This document shows positions 25,522-35,145 of a DNA stretch of 45,715 bases, piece after piece. Numbering within the stretch: the stretch's first letter is position 1; each line of letters opens with the position of its first letter. Under the pieces are notes generated by a model. That model was given only the letters and a program-made list of their open reading frames with translations. It searched no databases and was not told where the DNA came from. Position numbers and translations under genes: made by a program. Origin of the DNA: Candidatus Roizmanbacteria bacterium RIFCSPLOWO2_01_FULL_40_13 (GTDB lineage: Bacteria; Patescibacteriota; Microgenomatia; UBA1406; GWC2-37-13); the NCBI GenBank assembly GCA_001789745.1, contig MGAN01000009.1:1-45715 (forward strand), in the 5' to 3' direction.

Positions 25522-27753
25522 ATGATGTTAGATAAAGTTCTTAATATACTATACCTTAGCTTATTTCTGATCACTCCCTTTATCATGGCTCCTTATACAT
25601 CCGAGTTATTCGAATTTAATAAGATGATTTTTATTTATTTGATCGCTTCGGGAGTATTGTTTGTCTGGCTTTTAAAAATTATTTTGCACAAAAGAATTAT
25701 AATAAAAAAAACTCCACTAGATTTTCCGATCTTACTCTTTTTAGCTACACAGATTCTCTCCGCTTTATTTTCCATTGATCGGCATACGTCTTTTTTTGGT
25801 TATTACGGCCGTTTTAACGGCGGTTTGCTGTCGATCTTTTCCTATTTAGTTTTATTTTACGGTTTTATCGAAAATTTTGCTGAAAACAGAGCAAGAGCGG
25901 GTCAATTTATCACCGGTATCCTAAAAGTTTCGCTGATTGCATCCTTATTTGTTATATTGTGGGGTTTGTCTGGAAAATTGGGTTTCGATTTTTCCTGTCT
26001 ACTTTTTACCGGACAGTTGAGCAATAGTTGTTGGACAGATCAGTTCAAACCCGCAGAGCGTATGTTTTCCACTCTAGGCCAGCCCAATTGGCTTGGCGCC
26101 TACCTAGCCATCAATTTTTTTATCGCTTTTTACTTTTTTCTCAAGAATCTTACCAACCAGAAATTTAATAAAACATATCTGACAACCATTTTCTATCTAA
26201 TTTTGAATTTTGCCGCTGTTTTATTTACCAGGTCCAGATCTTCGTTGTTGGCAATTTTTACCGGAATTTTATTGTTAATTATACTCGTAGCAGTCCGGCC
26301 TAAAACTTATCTGAATAAAAAAGCACTTCTCAAGTATTTTTCTCCCGTCTTAATACTGCTTCTGCTGCTAATCCTAATTTTCAAAACCGGGATAGAAAAA
26401 ATAGATAAATTTATCACAATTTCCAGCTACAACAAATTCATAAAGTCAACCGCCCCGGTTGATGGCAGATTGGAACAGCAGCCTAAATTAGAGCAAAATC
26501 CGGCCAATATCAGCGCGGTAAATGTTACCGGTTCCTCAGATATTAGAAGGATTGTCTGGCGTGGAGCTATTGATTTAGGGTTAAAATATCCTGTTTTTGG
26601 CACAGGTGTAGAGACTTTTGCCTATAGTTACTACTTCACCCGGCCAATCGAACATAATTTAACCTCGGAATGGGATTATCTTTATAACAAAGCCCACAAT
26701 GAGTATCTTAATTATCTAGCCACAACAGGATTCGCTGGTTTAACGACCTATTTATTTTTGCTAATTTCGGTTTTACTATATGGTTGGAAAAAAATCAAAT
26801 ATCAAATATCAAATATCAAAAACAAGGATCAGGCGGACAATAATTTGTTGATAACCTATCTATTAATTTCTTTTCTGACAATTTTGATTACTAATTTTTT
26901 CGGTTTCTCAACCACCACCATCAATCTCTATTTTTACCTAATTCCGGCATTTTTGCTAGTTCTGGGCGAGAGACCCGTCTCCGACGTCTATTCTCGTCAA
27001 CTTACCAGCCAGCGCCTATCGCTAGCTAGCCTGACTTTGCGGCGGAAAGTCTTTTTTTTATTTTCACTGCTTACTACCGGGTACTTACTACTTTTTTTTA
27101 CCCGTTATTATCTGGCTGATATTAAATACGCCAAAGCCGATAAGTTGAGCAATGTCGGCGAATATCAAAATGCAGCAAATTACCTGACTCAGGCGCTGGC
27201 TTTAAAACATGAACACGTCTTCGAAGACAGACTTTCCCATGTTTTAGCCAATCTTGCCTTTACCGCCTCCTATCAGGATAATAAATCATCGGCCGCCAAA
27301 CTGCGCCGGTCCTCCGAAGCTTACAATCTTAAAAGTCTCAAGACAAGCCCGATGAACGTACTCTACTGGAAGACCCGGGCCAAAAATTATTATCTCTATT
27401 ATCAGATGGAACTTAACCCTAAAGATCTGGATGAGGCGATAAATGCCTTGAAAACAGCCAAAAAAATTTCTCCTACAGATCCAAAGATCCCCTATAGTTT
27501 AGCTATCTTCAAGTCCCTTTTAGCGCAAGAGATAGAGAATAAAGGAAAATCAGATGCGCTAAATCAGGAATCCCTGATCGAGGTCGAAGACTCAATTAAA
27601 TTAAAATCAGACTACCGCGATGCCTATTTTCTCAAGGGCCAGTTATTAAAGCAGCAGGGTAAAACCGGTGAGGCAAGAGCTGCATTTAAATTTATTCTTG
27701 ATCGGATAAATGCTGAAGATAAGGAAGCGCGTCTGGAACTGGAGTCGATCTAG
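25522..27753 (+). CDS. O-antigen ligase/Wzy-like membrane protein with C-terminal TPR-like repeats
   Basis: About 743 residues. Roughly ten to twelve membrane helices span residues 1-440, with Wzy_C features: LFTRSRSSLLAIFTG, a large external loop with VFGTGVETFAYSYYF and YNKAHNEYLNYLATTGFAGL (the conserved H-N-E). One more helix near 515 is followed by an outside or inside helical tail (about 540-743) with TPR-like repeats. It likely polymerises or attaches a surface glycan or modifies pilin. The first in-frame codon is TTG; I chose the ATG at 25522 (25525 is equally possible). A 7-base tandem repeat lies inside the frame at 26794-26821. Confidence 0.85.
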   Translation: MMLDKVLNILYLSLFLITPFIMAPYTSELFEFNKMIFIYLIASGVLFVWLLKIILHKRIIIKKTPLDFPILLFLATQILSALFSIDRHTSFFGYYGRFNGGLLSIFSYLVLFYGFIENFAENRARAGQFITGILKVSLIASLFVILWGLSGKLGFDFSCLLFTGQLSNSCWTDQFKPAERMFSTLGQPNWLGAYLAINFFIAFYFFLKNLTNQKFNKTYLTTIFYLILNFAAVLFTRSRSSLLAIFTGILLLIILVAVRPKTYLNKKALLKYFSPVLILLLLLILIFKTGIEKIDKFITISSYNKFIKSTAPVDGRLEQQPKLEQNPANISAVNVTGSSDIRRIVWRGAIDLGLKYPVFGTGVETFAYSYYFTRPIEHNLTSEWDYLYNKAHNEYLNYLATTGFAGLTTYLFLLISVLLYGWKKIKYQISNIKNKDQADNNLLITYLLISFLTILITNFFGFSTTTINLYFYLIPAFLLVLGERPVSDVYSRQLTSQRLSLASLTLRRKVFFLFSLLTTGYLLLFFTRYYLADIKYAKADKLSNVGEYQNAANYLTQALALKHEHVFEDRLSHVLANLAFTASYQDNKSSAAKLRRSSEAYNLKSLKTSPMNVLYWKTRAKNYYLYYQMELNPKDLDEAINALKTAKKISPTDPKIPYSLAIFKSLLAQEIENKGKSDALNQESLIEVEDSIKLKSDYRDAYFLKGQLLKQQGKTGEARAAFKFILDRINAEDKEARLELESI
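26794..26821 (+). repeat. Heptamer tandem repeat inside the Wzy-like gene
   Basis: ATCAAAT occurs three times perfectly (26794-26814) and a fourth time as ATCAAAA. It encodes IKYQISNIK in a loop between membrane helices. Since 7 is not a multiple of 3, loss or gain of a unit would shift the frame. Confidence 0.85.
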
Positions 27754-27755
27754 AA

Positions 27756-28202
27756 TTAAAGGCTTACATTTGAACTTGAAACACCGTATCTGCAGGGGTC
27801 ACAGATTCCAAATCCGCAAGAAATCCCATAGCCGGATTGATTTACTCCCGCACCTGCGTCATTGGGATTTTCTATACATGAATAAAGCCTATAGTAGGCT
27901 CCATCGCTAGATTCATAAGCGTAAGGAGTGCCGCCTTGATCTTTTGGCAATACGGGTAAATATTGGGCCGTGGCACAACCGCCAGGATGACAAAAAGGAT
28001 CCGGGATCGAACCAACGGGATAAGCTTGATTATCCAAGTAATACTCCTCCAAAGCTTTTTGAATCGTCTGCAGGTCGGTTTTTCTTCTGGCGTCTTTGCC
28101 TGACCGCAATGAATTCATATAGCTGCTAAATCCCAAGACTGCAAAAATTCCCAAAATTGCCAAGACGACCAAAAGCTCGATTAAAGTGAACGACTTATTC
28201 AT
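27756..28202 (-). CDS. Type IV pilin-like protein, cysteine-rich C-terminus
   Basis: 148 residues. Prepilin N-terminus NKSFTLIELLVVLAILGIFAV with Glu5 of the mature protein and Ser instead of Gly at the cleavage site, then the conserved amphipathic DARRKTDLQTIQKALEEYYL helix. The globular part has six or seven cysteines (CHPGGC, YSCIEN, SCGFGICDPC) that may form disulfides. It overlaps the upstream pilin by 4 bases (ATGA) and ends 2 bases from the convergent Wzy-like gene stop. Confidence 0.9.
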   Translation of the reverse strand: MNKSFTLIELLVVLAILGIFAVLGFSSYMNSLRSGKDARRKTDLQTIQKALEEYYLDNQAYPVGSIPDPFCHPGGCATAQYLPVLPKDQGGTPYAYESSDGAYYRLYSCIENPNDAGAGVNQSGYGISCGFGICDPCRYGVSSSNVSL

Positions 28203-28738
28203 CTTAAACAGTAATAACAGTCATTTCCAGACGCAGGACAGGTGGTGGTGTTACCCGGAGTTGTGCAAAGATTGTCCGAATATAAATAAGTTAGGCTGCT
28301 GTCAAAAGCTTTGGAAGCCGGCTGGAAATCAATCACGAATGCCAATCCCCCGGAAGTGGTGATCAGATTTAAGGCGTTGACTATGTTGGAGGGTGGAGCC
28401 GATTTTAATTCACCGGTGGTTGTAAGTTGTGTCATTACATAATTAGCACAGCCGGAGCTAAAGTTACTGGGAATGTCATCGGCCGTGCACCCGTCGGTCC
28501 CAAGATAAGTGCAGGCACCGGCCGGGCTAGCAGGATCGCACCAGGGATAATATAACTTAGAGGCAAAATATCTGTTGATCGCTCCTTTTATCTCGATAGC
28601 GCTTTGTTGAACGGTAGTATCTTGTCCCCTGCGAGTTTGTTCGATCGGATCTAACGCAATCAAAAGTCCTACTCCCAAGATTCCCAGAATCGCAATGACG
28701 ATAAGCAGTTCAACGAGGGTAAATGATTTTTTCAGCAT
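28199..28738 (-). CDS. Type IV pilin-like protein
   Basis: About 179 residues from MLKKSFTL at 28738; the longer frame upstream (MTIKKYKSSIKI) is unlikely before a prepilin leader. Cleavage region KKSFTLVELLIVIAILGILGVGLLIAL with Ser at -1 and Glu at +5. The head has several cysteine pairs (PWCDPASPAGAC, TDGCTADD, GNTTTCPASGNDCYYC). It is cotranscribed with PilB, PilT and PilC upstream and is a candidate minor or major pilin. Confidence 0.88.
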   Translation of the reverse strand: MLKKSFTLVELLIVIAILGILGVGLLIALDPIEQTRRGQDTTVQQSAIEIKGAINRYFASKLYYPWCDPASPAGACTYLGTDGCTADDIPSNFSSGCANYVMTQLTTTGELKSAPPSNIVNALNLITTSGGLAFVIDFQPASKAFDSSLTYLYSDNLCTTPGNTTTCPASGNDCYYCLR

Positions 28739-28789
28739 TATTTTGATACTACTCTTATATTTTTTAATTGTCAAGCAATAAATTACTAT

Positions 28790-29989
28790 TCATTTAAGAG
28801 TTGCTGTTAAGCTATAAATTGGAGTAATGATGGCAAAAACCAAGAAACTTACTCCTATACCCAGAATGACCAAAATCAAAGGCTCGATCAAAGTAGTCAT
28901 GGCCTTAATCGCTATGGCCGAGTCAGACTCAAAATATCTGGAGACCCGGAGCAGAGTTTCATCCATGTGGCCGGTCTGCTCTCCGATCATCGTCATCTGA
29001 ACTAAAATTGGCGGGAATATCTCGGTTTGCTTCATGGCGGCGCCCAGTGTAACTCCTTTTTCCACCTGTTTTTTTATTTTTGCAAAGGCTAGTTTATAAA
29101 CCAGATTTGCAGAGGTCTCGACTACGATATTTAATGTCTCAAGTAAAGATACTCCTGACGAGGATAGTATTGAAAGTGTCCTGGTTGCGTCAACAAGTGC
29201 CGCCATTTTAATGACGTTACCCAAGACCGGAAGCCGCAGAAGAAAAGTATCCAGCCGGAGCTTGCCGTATCCGGATTTGAAGTATCTGTAAAGAATTAAT
29301 CCCGCAACTCCCATAATTAAAACGATAAAGATCCAGTACTTTGACAATATAGTCGAGATAAAAATTAAAATTTTGGTAGAAAACGGAAGCTCTGCGTCAA
29401 AATCTTTGTATAAATCAAGCAATTTCGGCACGACAAAAGTCATCATAATAAAAGCAACGACAAACATGCCCAAAATAATAAAAGCGGGATAGACCAATGA
29501 GGCCTTTAATTTTCCCTTGAATATTCTTTCTTTTTCTAAATTTTGCGACAGTTTCATCAAAATGTCACTCAATTTGCCGGTCGCTTCCCCCGATTTGACC
29601 AAGGAGACATATAAACTACTGAAATATTGAGGATATAATGCCAGAGATGAAGAAAAATTTCTTCCGGATTTAATTTCCTTATCGAGGTTTTCCAATACTT
29701 CTAAAAATGAAGATTTACTTACCTGTTTTTTTAATATTTCCAATGCGTCAATAAGTGTTAAACCAGCATCCAGCATAATCGCCAATTGTCTGGTAAAGTC
29801 AACAATATCAGAAAAACCGACTCTCCTAAATAGGGAGATGGCTGAAATTGAGGAAATGTCGCTTTTCCATATCCCTATAGGAAAGTAATTATTGGTTTTT
29901 AAATATCGGAGGACAGCTTCTTGACTGTCTGCTTGGATTTTTTCTACAACGGTTTTACCGTTTTTGATAGCTTTGTACTTAAACTGCAT
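28790..29989 (-). CDS. pilC: Type IV pilus inner-membrane platform protein
   Basis: 399 residues, usual PilC/GspF length. Two repeated T2SSF domains: the first with VDFTRQLAIMLDAGLTLIDALEIL and SGEATGKLSDILMKLSQNLE, the second with ATRTLSILSSSGVSLLETLNIV and GEQTGHMDETLLRVSRYFE. Three membrane helices (about 170-190, 220-240, 370-395). It couples the PilB and PilT motors to pilin entry and exit. Confidence 0.96.
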   Translation of the reverse strand: MQFKYKAIKNGKTVVEKIQADSQEAVLRYLKTNNYFPIGIWKSDISSISAISLFRRVGFSDIVDFTRQLAIMLDAGLTLIDALEILKKQVSKSSFLEVLENLDKEIKSGRNFSSSLALYPQYFSSLYVSLVKSGEATGKLSDILMKLSQNLEKERIFKGKLKASLVYPAFIILGMFVVAFIMMTFVVPKLLDLYKDFDAELPFSTKILIFISTILSKYWIFIVLIMGVAGLILYRYFKSGYGKLRLDTFLLRLPVLGNVIKMAALVDATRTLSILSSSGVSLLETLNIVVETSANLVYKLAFAKIKKQVEKGVTLGAAMKQTEIFPPILVQMTMIGEQTGHMDETLLRVSRYFESDSAIAIKAMTTLIEPLILVILGIGVSFLVFAIITPIYSLTATLK

Positions 29990-30000
29990 AAATTATTAGC

Positions 30001-30087
30001 GTCATCCTGAACTAGTACACCCTGAGCTTGTCGAATGGGTTTCAGGATCTGAGTTTAATTGGGATCCCGAAATAAATTCGGGATGAC
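30001..30087. repeat. GTCAT palindromic element, copy 1
   Basis: Starts GTCATCCTGAA and ends with the hairpin ATCCCGAA-5 bases-TTCGGGAT (30064-30084) then GAC. It lies between pilC and pilT and interrupts an otherwise continuous pilus operon. Confidence 0.75.
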
Positions 30088-30109
30088 AGACAACTGGTGA
30101 AAATGTCTG

Positions 30110-31162
30110 TCATTTAAGGAATTTGCGCATTTCATTAGGCCTGATTGCATACGATAGTGCCGTGTCTTTTGAGATAAGACTCTTTTCATATAATCGCAAA
30201 AGGTATTTTTCAAACAAGGTTAATCCCTGCTCTTCCTCGGTCTCCAAGATATTGTCTAAAAGATGAGTTCTGCCCTCACGGATAACAGCCGCCACGGATG
30301 AGATATTTAAAAGAATCTCGACGGCAGGTAGCCTTTTGGTTTTATCCAAAGAAGGAATCAGGCGTTGGGCAACAACAGCTTTTAGAACTTGCGCAAGCTG
30401 AGAGCGGACCTGGTTTTGTTGATTGGCGGGAAAGACGTCGATGATGCGATTAATAGTTTCGGAAGTGGAGCCGGTATGCAAGGTGGAAAAAACCAGATGT
30501 CCGGTTTCGGCGATGGTTAAGGCAGACTGAATGGTTTCATAGTCTCTCATCTCGCCAATAAGCACAATGTCGGGGTCTTCTCTAAGCGTCGATCTTAAAG
30601 CAATATTCCAAGAATGCGTATCTTGGTGCAACTCTCTTTGTGAAATAATTGATTTGGCAATAGGATAAACGTATTCTATCGGGTCTTCAATTGTAATGAC
30701 GTGTTTGGAATATTTGTGGTTGATTTCATCGATGATGGCAGCTAACGTTGTAGATTTACCTTCACCGGTCGGCCCGGTAACAAGTATTAATCCTTGATTG
30801 ACACTGGTAAACTGATGAAGTTGATCCGGAAGATTTAACTCTTCGATTGTTTTGATTTTGCTGCCGATTAAGCGAAAAGCCGCGGCTAATTTATTTTTAC
30901 TATAGTAGATATTTGTACGAAAGCGGTTGCTTTTATACTCATAGCCTAGGTCGATTTCTTTGTTGGCAAATAAATTCTCTTTTTGTTCTTCATTAAGAAT
31001 TGAAATTACCAACTTTTCAATAATTTCATGCGTTAAAACATTGACCGATTTTATTATATATAAGTCGTTGTTGATTCTAATTGTAGGATAGTAATTGGGA
31101 ATCAAATGCAAATCCGATGCCTGTTTTTCTATAGTGGTGTCAAACAAGTGAAATAAATCCAT
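30110..31162 (-). CDS. pilT: PilT-type retraction ATPase
   Basis: 350 residues. Walker A GPTGEGKST (130-138), Asp box, Walker B LREDPDIVLIGEMRDYETI and the His box GHLVFSTLHTGS are complete, as is the N-terminal PAS-like part (ASDLHLIPNYYPTIRINNDL). Drives pilus retraction, required for twitching or DNA uptake. Unlike PilB it has no N-terminal MshEN domain or zinc site. Confidence 0.96.
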   Translation of the reverse strand: MDLFHLFDTTIEKQASDLHLIPNYYPTIRINNDLYIIKSVNVLTHEIIEKLVISILNEEQKENLFANKEIDLGYEYKSNRFRTNIYYSKNKLAAAFRLIGSKIKTIEELNLPDQLHQFTSVNQGLILVTGPTGEGKSTTLAAIIDEINHKYSKHVITIEDPIEYVYPIAKSIISQRELHQDTHSWNIALRSTLREDPDIVLIGEMRDYETIQSALTIAETGHLVFSTLHTGSTSETINRIIDVFPANQQNQVRSQLAQVLKAVVAQRLIPSLDKTKRLPAVEILLNISSVAAVIREGRTHLLDNILETEEEQGLTLFEKYLLRLYEKSLISKDTALSYAIRPNEMRKFLK

Positions 31163-31189
31163 AATCTAAAATTGAGAGATCAAATCAAT

Positions 31190-32902
31190 TTAAATCTCCG
31201 ATACTCTCAAAATCTCTTCAATTGTGGTTGTGCCTTCCAGAACTTTCAGATAGCCGTCCTGTTTCATAGTTATCAATCCTTCTTTCTTTGCCTGATCTTC
31301 GATCTCTTTGCTGGTTGTATGTTTTAGGATCATTGAGTTGATGGTTGGAGTGATTTTTAAGACTTCAAATATCGCGATTCTTCCGAGATATCCCGAGTGA
31401 GCGCAATCATCGCAACCTTGTCCTTTAGCCAACTGAATCGGTTTACCGTCAAGGTAGATTTTAGGCAGGAGATCTCCCAAAACCTGTTTTAAACTATTGT
31501 ACGCTTCCTCGCCAGGAGTATAACTCGATTTGCAGTAAGTGCAGATTCTTCTGACAATTCTTTGAGCTAATGATGCGTTCAAAACGGAGGCGATTAAAAA
31601 TGGCTCGCCTCCCAAATCTATAAGTCTTGGGATAGCGGTCGCCGAGTTACTGGTATGTAAAGTTGAAAAAACCAGATGACCCGTCAAGGCTGCCTGGATT
31701 GATAATTGTGTTGTTTCTTTGTCTCTAATTTCTCCCACCAATATTATATTCGGGTCTTGCCTTAAGAATGACCTTAGGCCGGTTGCGAATGTTAGACCAG
31801 CCTGATGATTGACTTGCACCTGATTAATTCCCGGAATTTGGTATTCAACAGGATCTTCGATGGTCAATATATTCACGGAGGGTTTATTAAGTTGTGATAA
31901 AATTGAATAAAGCGTTGTTGTCTTACCTGATCCAGTCGGGCCGGTGACTAAAACTATACCGTAGGGTCTGGAAATAGCAGCTTCCAAATTTTTGAGCGGT
32001 GTACCTTTTAATCCAAGATCCGGCAAAGTCGGCAACCCGCCGGTTTTCTTAAGCAGACGAAGGACAATTTTTTCACCGTTGACAGTAGGCAGTGTTGAGA
32101 CGCGCAAGTCGTCTTCTTCCTCGCCTAATTTAAAGTAAAATCTACCGTCCTGCGGAATTCTTTTTTCGTCTATTTTCATCTCTGCCAGGATCTTAATTCT
32201 TGAGATAATTGCGTCGTGGATACCGATAGGCAATATCAGTTTATCCTGGAGTATGCCGTCGATTCTATAACGTACGCGGGTCTTGCTGTAACCGGGCTCG
32301 ATATGAATATCAGAAGCACGGCTTTTGACCGCAAATTCCAAGATAGTATTGACTATCTTGGAGACAGGCGCTTCCTTGATTACCGCGCCGGCGCTGGTTT
32401 CGGGCTTGATTACCAGAGTCGGTTGAACCTCTTTTAGAGCTTCTTTAATTTCGGGAGTCAGACTTTGTGAATAGGCAAGATCGATTGTTTTTCTGATATC
32501 GTCGGATATCCCCAGGGCCAAGACAATTTTTTTGCCGGTTTTTCTGCTTAAAAAATCTGTGACGGTGATATCAAATGGATCCGATGTGACAATCGTCAGC
32601 GTTTCGTTTTGTTTGTCAAATCGCACAGGTATGATGCCGTATTTTCTGGCAAGAAATTCGGAGACAAATCCCAGAGCTTGAGGGTCGATTGCGGCCGATG
32701 CAATATCCACAAAAGGCACCTTCATCAAGCTGGCAATTGACTCCAGGATATATTTTTTTTCGATATCCGTATTTTTAAACAGATAGTCAGTTATGGGTAT
32801 ATTATTCTTTATGCTTTCAAACTCTATTTTCTTAGCCCTCTGTTGGTCGATGATACCCTTTTGCGTAAGCAGATTAAGTATTTGCCTGGGGGAAATATTC
32901 AT
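31190..32902 (-). CDS. pilB: PilB/GspE-type pilus assembly ATPase
   Basis: 570 residues. N-terminal MshEN-like domain (about 1-150: KYILESIASLMKVPFVDI, RKYGIIPVRFDKQNETLTIV), linker, then the ATPase with SRASDIHIEP, Walker A GPTGSGKTTTLYSIL near 320, LRQDPNIILVGEIRDKETT, GHLVFSTLHTSNS and a four-cysteine zinc site (RICTYCKSS and GCDDCAHSGYLGR). Powers pilus extension. A TATAAT (minus strand) lies 9 bases before the ATG. Confidence 0.97.
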   Translation of the reverse strand: MNISPRQILNLLTQKGIIDQQRAKKIEFESIKNNIPITDYLFKNTDIEKKYILESIASLMKVPFVDIASAAIDPQALGFVSEFLARKYGIIPVRFDKQNETLTIVTSDPFDITVTDFLSRKTGKKIVLALGISDDIRKTIDLAYSQSLTPEIKEALKEVQPTLVIKPETSAGAVIKEAPVSKIVNTILEFAVKSRASDIHIEPGYSKTRVRYRIDGILQDKLILPIGIHDAIISRIKILAEMKIDEKRIPQDGRFYFKLGEEEDDLRVSTLPTVNGEKIVLRLLKKTGGLPTLPDLGLKGTPLKNLEAAISRPYGIVLVTGPTGSGKTTTLYSILSQLNKPSVNILTIEDPVEYQIPGINQVQVNHQAGLTFATGLRSFLRQDPNIILVGEIRDKETTQLSIQAALTGHLVFSTLHTSNSATAIPRLIDLGGEPFLIASVLNASLAQRIVRRICTYCKSSYTPGEEAYNSLKQVLGDLLPKIYLDGKPIQLAKGQGCDDCAHSGYLGRIAIFEVLKITPTINSMILKHTTSKEIEDQAKKEGLITMKQDGYLKVLEGTTTIEEILRVSEI

Positions 32903-33017
32903 AATATGATAATTATAAGTTGGAAAAAAATGCGCTTATCTCAATATAGGTATTTTTTTGATAAAATGCAAGTGTTTGCTAAAAATGTAAGAGTTCACAC
33001 TTCTTGACACAGAATTT

Positions 33018-33108
33018 GTCATGCTGAACTTGGTTCAGCATCTGATTTTAGCGTATTAATAATAAAAACTAACTAAAAATCGGATCCTGAAATAAATTCA
33101 GGATGACA
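33018..33108. repeat. GTCAT palindromic element, copy 2
   Basis: Two hairpins: TGCTGAAC/GTTCAGCA (33022-33040) and ATCCTGAA/TTCAGGAT (33084-33104), bounded by GTCAT and ATGACA. The second hairpin has the same loop (ATAAA) as copy 1. It lies in the 233-base divergent region between pilB and the delta-prime-like gene. Confidence 0.75.
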
Positions 33109-33153
33109 TAATGTGATACAGTTTTTTCAAAGACCGTGAACTCTTACCTAAAA

Positions 33154-33816
33154 ATGATACCATTGATCTTAATTGCAAAAAGCAATAAAATCAGCGAAGC
33201 TTATCTAGACGACTTTATAGGCAAAAATAATATTGCAGAGCGAAACATTCTGGGAGTCTATCCGCTTAAAAACGAACTTGCCATCTCTCAAATCCGAGAC
33301 GTAAAAAAACAATTGACAATGAGCTCCTCCTCTACCAGATTAATAATTTTATATCAGTTTGATAGGGCGGCAACGGAAGCGCAAAATTCTTTATTGAAGT
33401 CGCTGGAAGAGAACAGCCTCGACAATCAGTTTATTCTCGTTGTCAGCAATAGCGAGCAAGTTCTGCCGACTATCAGATCACGCGCAAAAATAATCAACCT
33501 GGTACAAAATGTCAGTTTGGAGTCTCAACGGCTGGTTTGGCTTAAGCTGTTTTTACAACAGGTTGAAAAATCAGAGGATTGCGTTTTTTTAGCGGATGCG
33601 AGCCTATCCGGCTTAACAAAGGATAAAGTGTTAGAGTTTATCGATAATATAATTTATTATTATCGTCTAAAACTAAAAAAAAATTATATTTATGCCCGTA
33701 TTCTTAACAAAAGTTTGAGATTAAAAAATTTAATTGAAAATAATAACCTTAACCCGCAACTTACCTTCGATAATCTCTTGATTTTCATAAATAAAACGAT
33801 TAGGATGAAAGAATAA
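33154..33816 (+). CDS. DNA polymerase III delta-prime-like clamp-loader subunit
   Basis: 220 residues from the ATG at 33154 (a GTG at 33136 is possible). The core matches HolB/DnaX-type proteins: [19 protein letters not shown] (Walker B-side helix) and [22 protein letters not shown] (sensor 1 and SRC-like motif). The P-loop half is missing, as in short delta-prime proteins, so it is not itself an ATPase. It would help load the sliding clamp. Its stop overlaps the first pilin start of the plus-strand pilus cluster by one base, so a replication gene heads a pilus operon. Confidence 0.85.
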   Translation: MIPLILIAKSNKISEAYLDDFIGKNNIAERNILGVYPLKNELAISQIRDVKKQLTMSSSSTRLIILYQFDRAATEAQNSLLKSLEENSLDNQFILVVSNSEQVLPTIRSRAKIINLVQNVSLESQRLVWLKLFLQQVEKSEDCVFLADASLSGLTKDKVLEFIDNIIYYYRLKLKKNYIYARILNKSLRLKNLIENNNLNPQLTFDNLLIFINKTIRMKE

Positions 33817-34229
33817 TGAGAGGATTTACTCTGCTGGAGCTCTTAGTGGTGATTTCCATAATAGGAATGCTGGCTGCACTATCTTTACCCAATTTTATGT
33901 CTGCCAGAGAAAGAGCCAGAGACGCGCAGAGAAAAAGCGATCTCAAGCAGATTCAGAAGGCTCTTGAGTTATATAAATTAGATCAGTCTCCTCCTGCTTT
34001 TCCCGCAATTCTGCCTGCACCCGGCACGGCTTGGACTGTAGGCTCAAATACCTATATGAATAAATTCCCCGGAGATCTGTCTGCGCCTTATTTTTATTTT
34101 CCTGACAATGTTAATTTAACTTATGAGCTTGCAGCCTGTTTGGAAAACCAAGCGGATACCGACGGGGCTGGTTGCCCTGGAGGTTACACTTGTTCATCCG
34201 GTATATGTTATATTGTAAATGAACCATGA
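33816..34229 (+). CDS. Type IV pilin-like protein
   Basis: 137 residues. Shortest leader in the cluster: [27 protein letters not shown], with Gly at -1 and Glu at +5. Then [24 protein letters not shown], the common helix. Cysteines in the tail ([23 protein letters not shown]). First of six pilin-like genes in tight coupling. Confidence 0.92.
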   Translation: MRGFTLLELLVVISIIGMLAALSLPNFMSARERARDAQRKSDLKQIQKALELYKLDQSPPAFPAILPAPGTAWTVGSNTYMNKFPGDLSAPYFYFPDNVNLTYELAACLENQADTDGAGCPGGYTCSSGICYIVNEP

Positions 34230-34675
34230 TAAACAAACTTAAAATTCAAAAATCAAACCTCAAAGCAAAAAATTCATTCACTCTGTTGGAGATGTTGGTG
34301 GTGATCGGCATAATCGCGGTTCTGGTGGGATTCGGGGCAGTTTCTTATTCGACTTCACAAAAAAAAGCCAGAGACACAAGAAGAAAACTTGACATGGAAG
34401 CCATAAAAAACGCCATGGAGCAATATTATTCTTTATGTAATTCGGTATATCCGGCCGCAATATCCGGAAAAGTGCCAAATTCCATCCTGACTCAGGCTCC
34501 GCCAACCTGCTCCACCGTTACAACTATTTTAACTGTTTCTCCGACCGACCCTAAAACCGGCGACTCCTATGATTATGATGATACTGCTACTCCACCTTCA
34601 ATTTGCGCGACCGACGGAGCAACCAACTTAATGGAATCTGAATCAACCGTCTATTGTGTTTATTTACAGCAATGA
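34226..34675 (+). CDS. Type IV pilin-like protein
   Basis: 149 residues. A leader made of low-complexity repeat-like codons ([15 protein letters not shown]) precedes [21 protein letters not shown] (Ser at -1). Helix [21 protein letters not shown] follows. Its start overlaps the previous stop by ATGA. Confidence 0.9.
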   Translation: MINKLKIQKSNLKAKNSFTLLEMLVVIGIIAVLVGFGAVSYSTSQKKARDTRRKLDMEAIKNAMEQYYSLCNSVYPAAISGKVPNSILTQAPPTCSTVTTILTVSPTDPKTGDSYDYDDTATPPSICATDGATNLMESESTVYCVYLQQ

Positions 34676-35145
34676 TTAAAAAATTGCGTTCGACCGGAGC
34701 AAATTTCGAATTTAAAAAATCATTCACCTTGATCGAGATTCTGGTTGTAGTAACGATCATCAGCGTGTTGATCGGCACAGTGGCAATATCTTATTCTTCA
34801 TTAACCAAATCGTCCAGGGATGCAAGACGCCGTACTGATCTGGAGCAGATGAGAGCAGCGCTGGAGATGTATAGAAGCGCAGAGAGCGCGACCGGCGAAT
34901 ACCCAAGTTTCGCAGAAGCCGACTGCTCTGGACTTTCGTCAGTTGCGAATTTTTCCTCTTACCTGCCTTTTATTCCCAGTGATCCAAAGCAAGGATCCAA
35001 CTATAGTTGTGATGTCAGCGTCAACTCCTTTAGTCTTAAATCGACTCTGGAGGTGGGAACATATGCTGATTGTGGCGGAAATTGTGGCGCCACCACACCT
35101 TGCGAATATGCAGTTGGTCCATATGGTAAATTATGCGGTCCGTGA
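34672..35145 (+). CDS. Type IV pilin-like protein
   Basis: 157 residues starting at the ATG that overlaps the previous stop (ATGA); the upstream extension MCLFTA lies inside that gene. KKSFTLIEILVVVTIISVLIG (Ser at -1), then SRDARRRTDLEQMRAALEMYRS. Four or five cysteines near the C-terminus (CGGNCGATTPC). Confidence 0.9.
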   Translation: MIKKLRSTGANFEFKKSFTLIEILVVVTIISVLIGTVAISYSSLTKSSRDARRRTDLEQMRAALEMYRSAESATGEYPSFAEADCSGLSSVANFSSYLPFIPSDPKQGSNYSCDVSVNSFSLKSTLEVGTYADCGGNCGATTPCEYAVGPYGKLCGP

